Below are positions 17,677 through 29,079 of a DNA stretch of 64,000 bases, piece by piece. The notes beneath the pieces are model-generated. The model ran no database searches. It had not been told where the DNA came from and saw only the letters and a list, made by a program, of their open reading frames with translations. The position numbers and the translations under genes were made by a program. This DNA is from Brevundimonas nasdae (lineage in GTDB: Bacteria; Pseudomonadota; Alphaproteobacteria; Caulobacterales; Caulobacteraceae), in the NCBI RefSeq assembly GCF_016654005.1, contig NZ_JAEPWN010000006.1:124001-188000 (forward strand), read 5' to 3'. The stretch's first letter is position 1; the number at the start of each line of letters is the position of its first letter.

Positions 17677-17736
17677 AAGCGGGAACTGGCCAAGCGGGAA
17701 CTGTCCAAGCGCGAACGGGCCAAACGCGAACTCGCG
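17677..17736. repeat. 15-bp tandem repeat, four copies
   Basis: Four consecutive 15-base units start at 17677, 17692, 17707 and 17722. The first is AAGCGGGAACTGGCC; the others differ by one to a few bases, and the last is the most diverged. It lies in the 215-base gap between the divergent serine hydrolase and TonB-receptor genes. Read on the plus strand, the units would encode a KREL[A/S] repeat, but no gene start supports translation. Confidence 0.85.
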
Positions 17737-17838
17737 CGCGACGTCACATGACACATCCTTAACTGGTGTTCGGCGCCGCCTGTTGTTAGCGCGAGGAAAA
17801 AGCACGCCCCCGTCTCTGCTTGCCCAGGATCATCTCAA

Positions 17839-20097
17839 GTGAACAGACTGTATTACGCCTCGCTGGCCAGCGCCGCCCTGATGCTGCCCGCAGGGGCCGC
17901 CCTGGCCCAGACGCCCGCGCCGCGTCCGGCGACGCCTGCGCCCCAGGCTCCGGCCCAAACCCCGCCCCAGCCCGCCGCACAAACCCCGCCGTCAGGTCAG
18001 GCCGCCACGGTCGGCGATGTGGTGGTCAACGCCCGCGCCAGCGACGTCCGCACCTCGATCGACGCCACCAGCTACAGCCTGGCCAACGACCTTCAGGCCG
18101 TGACCGGCAGCGTGGCCGACGCCCTGCGCAATGTTCCCTCGGTCGATGTCGATCCCGAGGGCAATGTCTCCCTGCGCGGCGACAGCAATGTCACCATCCT
18201 GGTCGACGGCCGCCCGTCGGGCATCCTGACGGGCCCCGGCCGTGGCCAGGCGCTGATCCAGCTGCCGGCCAGCCAGTATGCGCGCATCGAGGTGATGACC
18301 AATCCGTCCGCCGCCTACAGCCCCGAAGGCTCCGGCGGGGTGATCAACCTGATCACCAAGCCCACGGCGCCCAAGCCCGGAACCCAAACCACCGGCTCCA
18401 TCCGCGCCAATGTCGGCGACAACGGCCGCTGGAATGCGGGGCTCAGCGGATCGTATCAGAAGGACCGCCTGACCCTGTCGGGCGACCTCAGCTACCGGAC
18501 CGATCCCACCAACATCCACATGACGCGCCTGCGCGAGCAGCTTGATCCCGTCACCGGCGCGGTGGTTTCGACCACCAGCGTCGATCAGCGGATCGAGTCT
18601 GAACAGAACGGCGCGTTCGGGCGCCTGACCGCCGAATACAAGCTGACCGACAAGACCCAGGTGACCGGTGAACTGCGCGGCGTCGTCTTTGACGGCGAAG
18701 GCTCGGGAGGGGGGCTGTTCGAAACCCGCAATGCGGCGGGCGCCCTGACCAGCGCCTATCGCCGTGAAGGCGGTCAGGACTTCAACTTCAAGAACTGGGG
18801 CGTCACCGGGCGGGTGCTGCATCGCTTCGATGATTCCGGCCACGAATGGTCGAACGAGCTGCGCTACGACAGCAACAGCAACGACAGTTCGGGCCCGGCT
18901 AGCACCTTCTTCCTGACCCCCGCCGCCGCGACCCTGTACGAGCGCACGGCGACCGATGTGAACCAGGTCACCCTGGGCTTCACCAGCGCCTATGTCCGTC
19001 CCCTGTCCGACGGCGGCAAGCTGCGACTGGGCTATGAGTTGAACGATCAGCGCCCGGATCAGGAGGTGGTCTTCAGCCGGGGCGCCGTCGAGAACAATCT
19101 GCCGGTTGTTCCGGGCCTCAGCAGCCGGTTCAAGGCGCGCCAGACGGTTCACGCCCTGTACGCCACCTATGAGCGCAGCCTGTCCGAGAAATTGTCGGCC
19201 CAGGCGGGTCTGCGGCTGGAGCAGGCCGACATCCGCATCGACGACCTGACCGGCGGGACCTCCGCCTCTCAGGACTATTTCCGCGCCTATCCGACCGCTC
19301 ATGTCCAATACAAGATGTCGGACGAACAGACCCTGCGCGCCAGCTATTCGCGCCGCATCCAGCGCCCGCAGCCCAGCCAGCTGAATCCGCTGGTGGTCTA
19401 TCAGGACCCGCTGAACCTGCGTTCAGGCAACCCGGACCTGCAGCCCCAGGAAACCGATTCCTTCGAGTTCATGTGGCAGCTGCGCAAGGGGCAGACCTTC
19501 TATCAGGCCACCGCCTATCTGCGTGACACCGACAAGGCCTTCACCGACGTGGCCAGCGACATCGGCGGCGGCGTTCTGCTGACCCGCCCCGAAAACCTGG
19601 GCTCGCGCCGCGACATGGGCGTGGAACTGGTCGCCAACGGCCGCCTGCATCCGACCCTGCGCTACAACGCCGCCGTCAATGTGTTCCAGCAGGAGATCGA
19701 CGCTGCGGGGATTCCTGGCGGGCGCGACCGCGACGGCACGATGGCCAGCGGGCGCCTGAGCCTGAACTGGCAGCCGACGCCCAAGGATTTTGTCCAGGTG
19801 ACCGGCTTCTGGCAGGGCGAAAGCCTGCTGGCCCAGGGCAAGCGCGAGGCCGGGGGCATGGTCAACCTGGGCTATCGGCGCAAGCTGAACGAGACCCTGT
19901 CGTTCAACTTCACCGCCCGCGACCTGTTCAATTCGTTCAACAACACGGTCACCTATGACACGCCCCTGTTCCGCGAACGCTCGGAGCAGGACATCAAGCT
20001 GCGCGCCTTCTACGTCGGCCTGACGTGGAACTTCGGCGGCGGCCAACGTCGTCAGCCGGAGCAGTTCGACTTCTCGACCGGCCCGACGGGCGGCTGA
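17839..20097 (+). CDS. TonB-dependent receptor-like outer-membrane beta-barrel protein
   Basis: A 752-residue protein starting with GTG at 17839, with AGGA upstream. A signal peptide (to about residue 23, ALAQ) is followed by a Pro/Ala/Gln-rich spacer to about residue 53. The plug domain begins VGDVVVNARASDV and includes LRNVPSVDVDPEGNVSLRG, VTILVDGRPSG and a GSGGVINLITKP segment. A long beta-barrel follows, with alternating aromatic strands and YKMSDEQTLRASYSRRIQRP, typical of the outer-membrane-protein-beta-barrel branch. The last strand GLTWNFGGG is followed by about 20 further residues rather than ending in an aromatic. Substrate unknown; import of a large or scarce nutrient is inferred. 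Confidence 0.9.
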   Translation: MNRLYYASLASAALMLPAGAALAQTPAPRPATPAPQAPAQTPPQPAAQTPPSGQAATVGDVVVNARASDVRTSIDATSYSLANDLQAVTGSVADALRNVPSVDVDPEGNVSLRGDSNVTILVDGRPSGILTGPGRGQALIQLPASQYARIEVMTNPSAAYSPEGSGGVINLITKPTAPKPGTQTTGSIRANVGDNGRWNAGLSGSYQKDRLTLSGDLSYRTDPTNIHMTRLREQLDPVTGAVVSTTSVDQRIESEQNGAFGRLTAEYKLTDKTQVTGELRGVVFDGEGSGGGLFETRNAAGALTSAYRREGGQDFNFKNWGVTGRVLHRFDDSGHEWSNELRYDSNSNDSSGPASTFFLTPAAATLYERTATDVNQVTLGFTSAYVRPLSDGGKLRLGYELNDQRPDQEVVFSRGAVENNLPVVPGLSSRFKARQTVHALYATYERSLSEKLSAQAGLRLEQADIRIDDLTGGTSASQDYFRAYPTAHVQYKMSDEQTLRASYSRRIQRPQPSQLNPLVVYQDPLNLRSGNPDLQPQETDSFEFMWQLRKGQTFYQATAYLRDTDKAFTDVASDIGGGVLLTRPENLGSRRDMGVELVANGRLHPTLRYNAAVNVFQQEIDAAGIPGGRDRDGTMASGRLSLNWQPTPKDFVQVTGFWQGESLLAQGKREAGGMVNLGYRRKLNETLSFNFTARDLFNSFNNTVTYDTPLFRERSEQDIKLRAFYVGLTWNFGGGQRRQPEQFDFSTGPTGG

Positions 20098-20107
20098 GGA
20101 TCAGAAG

Positions 20108-20128
20108 GGCGGCGTCGTTCGCGCCGCC
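20108..20128. terminator. GC-rich hairpin between convergent genes
   Basis: GGCGGCG (20108-20114) pairs with CGCCGCC (20122-20128) over a seven-base loop, between the receptor stop and the BCCT stop. There is no T-tract, so terminator function is only likely by position. Confidence 0.4.
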
Positions 20129-20139
20129 GCCCCCGGTGC

Positions 20140-22041
20140 TCAACCCAGGCGCCAGGCCTGCAGTTTCTCCAGCACGTCGGCGACGATCTGGTTCTGGGTG
20201 AAGCCGGTCACATCATAGGGGCGCGAACCGTCGCCGGTCTGGGCCGTCAGGCGCCATTCCAGCAGGCGGCGCCCGACGGGCGCATCGCGCTGGCTGGCGA
20301 CCGGGCGGGGGCGTGACCGCGCGCCCAGCCGATAGATGAAGACCCGCTCGCCGTGCCGCACCGTCAGCCAGGCGGCGGCGTCGTCGCGACCGACCTCGGC
20401 GTCGGGTTCTTCAGCCTCCAGGGCGGTCCGCACGGTCTCCAGCGCGGGCAGGCCGTGGCGGTCGATCTCCTTGACGATGTCGGTGCGCGTCGCCGGCGTC
20501 AGGATGCGTTTCAGCTGCTGCGACAGGGGCGCGGCCTCGGTGGCGATGCTCGCCCCGGTCAGGTCGGCGTTCATCTGTCGGAACAGGCCCGCGACCAGCA
20601 GGATCATGATGATGCAGAAGGGCAGGGCCGCCACCAAGGTCGCGGCCTGCAACGCCCCCAACCCGCCTGCCAGCAGCAGCAGGGCCGCCGCCGCCCCCTG
20701 CATCACGCACCAGTAGATCCGCTGCCAGCGCGGGGTGTCGTCCGCCCCGCCCGACGCCAGGGTGTCGATCACCAGCGAGCCGGAATCCGCCGAGGTGACG
20801 AAGAAGACCGCGACCAGCAGGATGGCCAGGGTCGAGGTGAACATCGTGCCCGGCAACTGCTCGAAGAAGTGGAACATGGCGGTCGACAGGTCGGCCTGCA
20901 CGGCCTGGGAAATCGCGCCCGCCGCCTGGCCCATGTCATAGGCCATGGCCGTATTGCCGAAGACGGTCATCCACAGGAAGGTGAAGCCGGTGGGGACCAG
21001 CAGCACGCCGATCACGAACTCGCGCACCGTCCGCCCACGTGAAATGCGGGCGATGAACATGCCCACGAAAGGGGACCAGGCGATCCACCAGGCCCAGTAG
21101 AACAGGGTCCAGTTGGCCATCCACGCCCGCGGCTCATAGGCGTACAGGGTGAAGGTGCGCACGAAGAAGTGGTCCAGATACAGGCCGAAATTCTGCACCA
21201 GCGCCCGCATCAGAAACAGGGTCGGTCCGGCGAACAGCACGAACAGCATCAGGCAGACGGCCAGGATCAGGTTCAGCTCCGACAGGCGCCGCACCCCCTT
21301 GTCCACGCCCGACAGCACCGAAAGCGTCGCCACCCCCATCACCGCCACGATCAGCCCGACCTGGATCAGCACCGTGTTGGGAATGCCGAACACATAATCC
21401 AGACCCGCCGCCATCTGGGCCACGCCCAGCCCCAGAGAGGTGGCGATGCCGAACAGGGTGCCGCAGATGGCGAAGATGTCGACGGCGTCGCCGATCGGCC
21501 CGTTGATCCGCCTGCCCAACAGGGGATAGAGGCCCGACCGCATCGTCAGCGGCAGGCCCTTTCGGTGCGCGAAATAGGCCAGGCTCAGTCCGACCACGGC
21601 ATAGATGGCCCAGGCGTGGACGCCCCAGTGGGTGAAGGTGATGACCATGGCCTCGCGTGCGGCCTTGACCGTGCCGGGGACCTCCTCGGGCGGGGCGATA
21701 TAGTGCTGCACCGGTTCGGCGACGGCGAAATACATCAGGCCGATGCCCATGCCGGCGGCGAACAGCATGGCCAGCCAGGACAGATAGGGGAAGTCCGGTT
21801 CGGCGTCGTCCGGCCCCAGCTTCAACCGTCCGGTCGGCCCGGCGGCCAGCCAGACCACGGCGCCCAGAAAGCCTGCAACAGCAGCGACATACAGCCAGCC
21901 GAAGGTGTCGATCACCCAGGCCTGGGCCCGACCGAATATCAGGTCGGATGTGTTCGGCGCGATCAGGGCCAACAGCAGCAGGGCGCCTGCAATCGCGCTG
22001 GCCCCCCAGAAGACACGGGGGTTCATCTTGGTCGTAAGCAT
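20140..22041 (-). CDS. BCCT-family betaine/choline/carnitine transporter
   Basis: A 633-residue inner-membrane protein with about twelve helices. The family hallmarks are clear: FAAGMGIGLMYFAVAEP in helix 3, THWGVHAWAIYAVVGL, and the signature region FYWAWWIAWSPFVGMFIARI. In BCCT carriers these build the substrate site for trimethylammonium compounds. Sodium or proton coupling cannot be decided here. A C-terminal cytoplasmic tail of about 130 residues resembles the long tail of BetT-like choline carriers, which senses osmotic stress. Import of choline or betaine for osmoprotection is the likely role. A second ATG at 22026 could be the true start. No bet enzymes are adjacent. Confidence 0.92.
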   Translation of the reverse strand: MLTTKMNPRVFWGASAIAGALLLLALIAPNTSDLIFGRAQAWVIDTFGWLYVAAVAGFLGAVVWLAAGPTGRLKLGPDDAEPDFPYLSWLAMLFAAGMGIGLMYFAVAEPVQHYIAPPEEVPGTVKAAREAMVITFTHWGVHAWAIYAVVGLSLAYFAHRKGLPLTMRSGLYPLLGRRINGPIGDAVDIFAICGTLFGIATSLGLGVAQMAAGLDYVFGIPNTVLIQVGLIVAVMGVATLSVLSGVDKGVRRLSELNLILAVCLMLFVLFAGPTLFLMRALVQNFGLYLDHFFVRTFTLYAYEPRAWMANWTLFYWAWWIAWSPFVGMFIARISRGRTVREFVIGVLLVPTGFTFLWMTVFGNTAMAYDMGQAAGAISQAVQADLSTAMFHFFEQLPGTMFTSTLAILLVAVFFVTSADSGSLVIDTLASGGADDTPRWQRIYWCVMQGAAAALLLLAGGLGALQAATLVAALPFCIIMILLVAGLFRQMNADLTGASIATEAAPLSQQLKRILTPATRTDIVKEIDRHGLPALETVRTALEAEEPDAEVGRDDAAAWLTVRHGERVFIYRLGARSRPRPVASQRDAPVGRRLLEWRLTAQTGDGSRPYDVTGFTQNQIVADVLEKLQAWRLG

Positions 22042-22130
22042 CGGTCCAAAGCGTATGGCGAAGCTCTGGGTTCCCGATTGCCCGACAAGACCGGGCGGCG
22101 GGGCGTCGCCCGGTCGTCTTGCTTCAGGCG

Positions 22131-22541
22131 TTACAGGCGGCAGACCGCCGTCTGGCCGCGACGGACGGTGTAGCGGTCCGTGCGCGGATTATAGCTCTTG
22201 TACCGGCTCTGACAGGCGTGAACGTGGCGGTACCAGTCGCCGTGACGCGAGAAATGCGCCGGCGGCTCATTGGGGCGCGCGCCCCAACTGGTTTCCCACA
22301 CGCCATATCGGTCATTGTCCTGCGGCCCACGACCGTCGGCGCGACGCATGTCGTGCTGGTTCGGCCCGGTGGTCTGCATATAGGGGACGGGGCCGGTCTG
22401 TGGGGTTCTGGCCTCGTTTGGCCGCATCGGTGCGGCGTGTTCTGGCTGTCCTTGTCGGGACTGGTCAGAGCTCGCGGCCTGTGCGGAAGCGGCGCTGAGG
22501 GCCATAAGGCCGGCGGCGACTGCGATCAGGTTCTTGCGCAT
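22131..22541 (-). CDS. BA14K-family exported protein
   Basis: A 136-residue protein with a signal peptide cleaved near ASAQA/AS (residue about 22). The middle is Pro/Gln/Arg-rich. The C-terminal 35 residues, HVHACQSRYKSYNPRTDRYT and then a final Cys, match the BA14K pattern first described as an immunoreactive lectin-like Brucella protein. The two Cys residues probably form a disulfide in the periplasm. The function in free-living bacteria is unknown. A GC-rich bulged hairpin (about 22086-22121) follows the stop on the minus strand. Confidence 0.75.
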   Translation of the reverse strand: MRKNLIAVAAGLMALSAASAQAASSDQSRQGQPEHAAPMRPNEARTPQTGPVPYMQTTGPNQHDMRRADGRGPQDNDRYGVWETSWGARPNEPPAHFSRHGDWYRHVHACQSRYKSYNPRTDRYTVRRGQTAVCRL

Positions 22542-22697
22542 GGTTAGCTCCTACCGCCCGATCATTCGGGCATGAAGACACAACGCATGGCGAGGACCTG
22601 CAGCAGGACGGCCTGAAAATATATCCGCGATGTCCAGGCGGCCTATCGCGGCGCTCTGGCTGGGTTTAGGCAGGAGGCTTCGGCGCGAGGGGGCTTC

Positions 22698-23354
22698 ATG
22701 CGGCTGTTTCGACCTATTCTGGCGGGTGCGACCCTGCGCGACCGCGCGGCGGCCTGTCTGGGCGCCTTGTTCGGCATCGGCCTGACGGGGCTGGTGTCGC
22801 GCTGGGTTCTGGGGGCGGACCATGCGGCCCACGCCCTGCTGATCGCCTCGATGGGGGCGTCGGCGGTGCTGGTCTTCGCCGTTCCCGCCAGCCCTCTGGC
22901 CCAGCCCTGGCCCGTGATCGGCGGCAACGCCATTTCCGGCCTGATCGGCGTCATCGTCGCCCATGCCATCCATGACCCGATGATCGGCGGAGCTGTCGCC
23001 GTGTCCCTGGCCATCGGGGCCATGTCCCTGTTCGGCTGCCTGCATCCGCCCGGCGGCGGCACAGCCCTGACGCCGGTGCTGGCCGGTCCCGCCGCCGCCT
23101 GGCTGTTCCCGCTGGCGCCTGCCGCCCTGAACGCGGTCCTGCTGGTCGGCGCCGCCTGGCTGTTTCACCGGTTTTCAGGCCACGCCTATCCGCACAGGCC
23201 AGAGAAGATCACGCCCGGCCCGCTGACGATTTCAGAGGCCGACATCGACGCCGCCCTGTCGGAAATGCACGAGGCCCTGGACGTCAGCCGCGAGGATCTG
23301 CGCGCCGTCGCCGTTCTGGCCGCCCAGCACGCCGCGGGCCGCCGCAAATCCTGA
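22698..23354 (+). CDS. HPP-family membrane protein
   Basis: A 218-residue protein with four to five membrane helices (about residues 18-38, 44-65, 74-95, 98-120 and 128-150) and the diagnostic LHPPGGGTAL motif after the fourth. The C-terminal 60 residues are soluble and charged (ISEADIDAALSEMHEALDVSREDL). HPP proteins are integral membrane proteins; a nitrite-transport role was proposed for a plant plastid member. The bacterial substrate is not established. The gene precedes clpB but the two are separated by a heat-shock-like promoter. Confidence 0.85.
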   Translation: MRLFRPILAGATLRDRAAACLGALFGIGLTGLVSRWVLGADHAAHALLIASMGASAVLVFAVPASPLAQPWPVIGGNAISGLIGVIVAHAIHDPMIGGAVAVSLAIGAMSLFGCLHPPGGGTALTPVLAGPAAAWLFPLAPAALNAVLLVGAAWLFHRFSGHAYPHRPEKITPGPLTISEADIDAALSEMHEALDVSREDLRAVAVLAAQHAAGRRKS

Positions 23355-23363
23355 CCCGCGCCC

Positions 23364-23391
23364 CTTGTGCGCCAAATCCGCAACACCATCT
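23364..23391 (+). promoter_or_regulatory. Candidate sigma-32 (RpoH) promoter of clpB
   Basis: CCCCTTG with CTTG at 23364-23367 and ACCATCT at 23385-23391 are separated by 17 bases. This resembles the CTTG...CCCATnT heat-shock promoter pattern of proteobacteria. It lies about 75 bases before the clpB ATG, a classic RpoH target. The match is by eye. Confidence 0.5.
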
Positions 23392-23464
23392 CGTTTGCGA
23401 CAGCTCAAGGCGTCGCTTTCGATAAGGGCGCATTGAGATGAAATCCGCCTCCTGAGGGGAACAC

Positions 23465-26065
<2,601 letters not shown>

Positions 26066-26071
26066 ACGGTT

Positions 26072-26118
26072 GGGGCGGTGGCGTCGCCATCGCCCCTTCT
26101 TTCTTTTTCTCTTGATCG
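26072..26118 (+). terminator. Rho-independent terminator after clpB
   Basis: GGGGCGGTGGC (26072-26082) pairs with GCCATCGCCCC (26086-26096), allowing one G-U pair, over a three-base loop. A pyrimidine tract with many Ts (26097-26118) follows directly. It is the best terminator in the window. Confidence 0.88.
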
Positions 26119-26397
26119 GGGAGCGGCGTTTCAGCTTGGCGGTCGTGACGTGTTGAAGGGCTATGCAGAGATGAAATGTCGGATTCGACATTTCCATTGT
26201 TTTCCTTCATAAGCCGCCGCTTCCGACGCAAGTGAACCTCGCGTCTCCACCAGCACGATCCCATTTCCGCGCTCAAGCAGCGCAGCGTTAGCGCTCTAGG
26301 GAAGTGGATGAGGCTGGCGAGAACCCTCTGCCGACGTGACCGTCGCCAGAGGCCGTTGTCGTATGGAGCCGTTTCACCCGTCGCCATGAGGTAGTGA
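26119..26397 (+). promoter_or_regulatory. Upstream region of ffh
   Basis: Together with the terminator, the gap between clpB and ffh is 332 bases. I see no gene in it. It carries the 9-bp dyad at 26173-26194 and a second hairpin with 12-base arms (26325-26336 and 26341-26352, one mismatch) about 45 bases before the ffh ATG. The second may lie in the mRNA leader. I found no signal-recognition-particle RNA motif here. Confidence 0.4.
26173..26194. repeat. Perfect 9-bp inverted repeat in the clpB-ffh gap
   Basis: GAAATGTCG (26173-26181) and CGACATTTC (26186-26194) are exact inverse complements with a four-base spacer GATT. It is less GC-rich than the surroundings. It could be a regulator-binding dyad or an RNA hairpin. 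No family assignment is possible by eye. Confidence 0.6.
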
Positions 26398-27921
26398 ATG
26401 TTCGAGGCTCTGAACGAGCGGCTTACAGGCGTCTTCGACCGGATCACCGGTCGCGGCGCCCTGTCTGAAAAGGATGTCGCAGAGGCGATGCGCGAAGTGC
26501 GCGTGGCCCTGCTTGAGGCCGACGTCGCCCTGCCGGTCGTCAAGGACTTCATCGCCTTCGCCACCGAGCGCGCCACCGGCGAAGAAGTCATCCGTTCGGT
26601 CAAGCCGGCCGACCAGGTGGTCAAGATCGTCTATGACGGCCTGATCGAGATGCTGGGCGGCGAAGAGCCGGTCCCCCTTAACACCAATGCCAACCCGCCC
26701 GCCGTCGTGCTGATGGCCGGTCTGCAGGGTTCGGGCAAGACGACGACCTCCGCCAAGCTGGCGCTGCGTCTGACCAAGTTCGATCGCAAGAAGGTCATGA
26801 TGGCCTCGCTGGACACGCGTCGTCCGGCCGCGATGGAGCAGTTGGCCACTCTGGGCAAGCAGATCGAGGTCGCGACCCTGCCCATCGTGGCGGGCGAGAG
26901 CGCGGTCCAGATCACCCGCCGCGCCCTGACCGCCGCCAAGCTGCAGGGCTTTGACGTCCTGATCCTGGACACCGCCGGCCGCATCACCCTGGACGAAGGG
27001 CTGATGAACGAGGTCGCCGAGGTCGCCGAGATCTCCAAGCCGGTCGAGACCCTGCTGGTCGCCGACAGCCTGACCGGTCAGGACGCCGTCCGCACCGCCA
27101 AGGCCTTCCATGAGCGCCTGCCCCTGACGGGTCTGGTCCTGACCCGCGCCGACGGCGATGGCCGTGGCGGCGCCATGCTGTCGATGCGCGCCGTCACCGG
27201 CCTGCCGATCAAATATCTGGGCGCTGGCGAAAAGGTCGACGCCCTGGACGTCTTCGACGCCCGCCGCGTCGCGGGCCGCATCCTGGGTCAGGGCGACATC
27301 GTAGCCCTGGTCGAAAAGGCCGCTCAGGACCTGGATCAGGCCAAGGCCGAGAAGATGGCCCGCAAGCTGGCCAAGGGTCAGTTCGATCTGGACGATCTGG
27401 CCGGTCAGCTTCAGCAGATGAAGCGGATGGGCGGTCTGCAGGGCATCATGGGCATGCTTCCGGGCGTGGCCAAGATGAAGAACCAGATGGCCGACAGCGG
27501 CATCGACGACCGCATGATCCTGCGTCAGGAAGCCATCATCTCCTCGATGACAAAGGCCGAGCGCAAGAAGCCGGACCTGCTGAACGCCTCGCGTAAGAAG
27601 CGGATCGCGGCGGGCGCCGGGGTCGACGTGCAGGACGTGAATCGGGTTCTGAAACAGCACCGCCAGATGGCCGACATGGTCAAGTCGATGGCGCGTGGCG
27701 GACCCAAGAAGATGCAGCAGATGGCGGCCATGCTCGGCGGCCTCGGCGGCGGTGGAATGGGCGGGCCGGACATGGCGCGCCTTAAGGCTCTGGGTGGCGG
27801 CAAGATGGCTGAACCCAGCGCGGACGAACTGAAAGCTGTGCAGGACCGTCTGGCGGGCCTGGGCGGCGGACAACTTCCGGGGGGCCTTCCGGGCTTGCCG
27901 GGCTTCCCCTCAAAGAAATAA
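26398..27921 (+). CDS. ffh: Signal recognition particle protein Ffh
   Basis: A 507-residue GTPase. The N domain starts MFEALNERLTGVFDRITG. The G domain has P-loop GLQGSGKTTT near residue 108, DTRRPAAMEQL, DTAGR and a TRADGDGRGG closing loop. The Met-rich M domain runs from about residue 325 to the end, with MKRMGGLQGIMGMLPG and a Gly/Met-rich tail. Ffh with 4.5S RNA binds signal sequences at the ribosome and delivers them to FtsY, which is also encoded in this window at 45716. It leads the ffh-rpsP-rimM cluster, with 24 bases to rpsP. Confidence 0.98.
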   Translation: MFEALNERLTGVFDRITGRGALSEKDVAEAMREVRVALLEADVALPVVKDFIAFATERATGEEVIRSVKPADQVVKIVYDGLIEMLGGEEPVPLNTNANPPAVVLMAGLQGSGKTTTSAKLALRLTKFDRKKVMMASLDTRRPAAMEQLATLGKQIEVATLPIVAGESAVQITRRALTAAKLQGFDVLILDTAGRITLDEGLMNEVAEVAEISKPVETLLVADSLTGQDAVRTAKAFHERLPLTGLVLTRADGDGRGGAMLSMRAVTGLPIKYLGAGEKVDALDVFDARRVAGRILGQGDIVALVEKAAQDLDQAKAEKMARKLAKGQFDLDDLAGQLQQMKRMGGLQGIMGMLPGVAKMKNQMADSGIDDRMILRQEAIISSMTKAERKKPDLLNASRKKRIAAGAGVDVQDVNRVLKQHRQMADMVKSMARGGPKKMQQMAAMLGGLGGGGMGGPDMARLKALGGGKMAEPSADELKAVQDRLAGLGGGQLPGGLPGLPGFPSKK

Positions 27922-27945
27922 CGACTTTCTAGAAAGAGACTGAAA

Positions 27946-28464
27946 ATGCTGAAGATTCGTCTGGCCCGCGGCGGCGCCAAGAAGCGCCCCTACTACCACA
28001 TCGTCGTTGCTGACTCGCACGCCCCCCGCGACGGCAAGTTCATCGAGAAGGTCGGCTCCTACAACCCGATGCTTCCCAAGGACAGCGCCACGCCGCGCGT
28101 CGCCCTGAAGGTCGAGCGTATCGCTGAATGGCTCGGCAAGGGCGCTCAGCCGACCGACCGCGTCGCGCGCTTCCTGTCGCAGGACGAGACCCTGGGCGCC
28201 AAGGTCAAGTGGACGCAAGGCAACAACCCGAACAAGGCCCAGCCCGGCAAGAAGGCGCAAGAGCGCGCCGCTGAACGCGCCCAGCGCGAAGCCGACCGCC
28301 TGGAAGCCGAAGCCGCCGCCAAGGCCGAAGCCGCCGAAGCCGCTGCCCGCGCCAAGGAAGAAGCTGAAGCCGCCAAGAACGCTCCGGCTCCGGCTGCTGA
28401 AGAAGCCCCCGCTGAAGAGGCTCCGGCCGCTGAAGCTTCGGCTGAAGAAACCACGGAAGCCTAA
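27946..28464 (+). CDS. rpsP: 30S ribosomal protein S16 with long C-terminal extension
   Basis: A 172-residue protein. The first 80-90 residues are S16: [20 protein letters not shown], then [12 protein letters not shown], and the pattern [19 protein letters not shown]. After about residue 95 comes a low-complexity Ala/Glu/Lys extension rich in helix-forming [18 protein letters not shown] sequence, ending in acidic EEAPAEEAP repeats. E. coli S16 has about 82 residues, so the protein is doubled in length. Extended S16 is known in Alphaproteobacteria; the tail's role is not established. It assembles early in the 30S body. Confidence 0.96.
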   Translation: MLKIRLARGGAKKRPYYHIVVADSHAPRDGKFIEKVGSYNPMLPKDSATPRVALKVERIAEWLGKGAQPTDRVARFLSQDETLGAKVKWTQGNNPNKAQPGKKAQERAAERAQREADRLEAEAAAKAEAAEAAARAKEEAEAAKNAPAPAAEEAPAEEAPAAEASAEETTEA

Positions 28465-28487
28465 GGCTTTCGACCAATCCGGCATGG

Positions 28488-28520
28488 AAAGCAGCGTCCT
28501 CACGGGCGCTGCTTTTCTGT
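28488..28520 (+). terminator. Terminator or attenuator between rpsP and rimM
   Basis: AAAGCAGCG (28488-28496) pairs with CGCTGCTTT (28507-28515) over a ten-base loop, followed by TCTGTT. It stands 24 bases after rpsP and about 30 bases before rimM, so it could reduce rimM expression relative to the ribosomal protein gene. Confidence 0.7.
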
Positions 28521-28549
28521 TATGGGCGGCCTGAAGCGGAGAGAACGGC

Positions 28550-29077
28550 ATGACCACGGACAGCAGACTCATCCTCGTCGGCCAGATCGGCGGCGGCTTC
28601 GGCGTGCGCGGCGAGGTGCGGGTGACCGCCTTCACCGCCGACCCTCTGGCCCTGACCGCCTATGGTCCGCTGTTGCGCGCCGATGGCTCCGTGGCCCTGA
28701 CCCTGACCTCCACGCGGCCCGACAAGAACGGCGTCGTGGGCCGCGCCAAGGAGATCGCCACCAAGGAGGAGGCGGATGCCCTGCGCGGTCTGAAGCTGCA
28801 CGTCCCGCGTGACCGCTTCCCGGAACCGGACGAAGATGAATTCTATCTGGCGGATCTGATCGGGGTTCAGGCCCGTGGCGCGGACGGCGCCGTCATGGGC
28901 CAGGTCAAGTCGGTTCAGAATTTCGGCGCCGACGACATGCTGGAGATCGCGCCCGCGACGGGCGGCCCGACCTGGTATCTGCCGTTTACAAAAGAGGCCG
29001 TGCCCGAGCTTCACCTCGCCGACGGCTGGCTTCTGGCCGTGCCGCCGAACGAGGTGGGCGAGCGTGAGCCCGACTGA
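28550..29077 (+). CDS. rimM: Ribosome maturation factor RimM
   Basis: A 175-residue protein. The N-terminal RimM domain starts LILVGQIGGGFGVRGEVRVTAF, with the GxxHGxxGExRV-like consensus, and a PRC-barrel-like C-terminal half includes EDEFYLADLIGVQ and WYLPFTKEAVPELHL. RimM binds S19 and helps mature the 3' domain of the 30S subunit. In most bacteria trmD and rplS follow rimM, but here the next gene is an opposing DUF1508 gene whose stop lies two bases away. Confidence 0.96.
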   Translation: MTTDSRLILVGQIGGGFGVRGEVRVTAFTADPLALTAYGPLLRADGSVALTLTSTRPDKNGVVGRAKEIATKEEADALRGLKLHVPRDRFPEPDEDEFYLADLIGVQARGADGAVMGQVKSVQNFGADDMLEIAPATGGPTWYLPFTKEAVPELHLADGWLLAVPPNEVGEREPD

Positions 29078-29079
29078 AC

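Noticed and set aside
26119..26397. 4.5S SRP RNA gene next to ffh
   Set aside because: No GGAAGCAGC-type conserved loop was seen.
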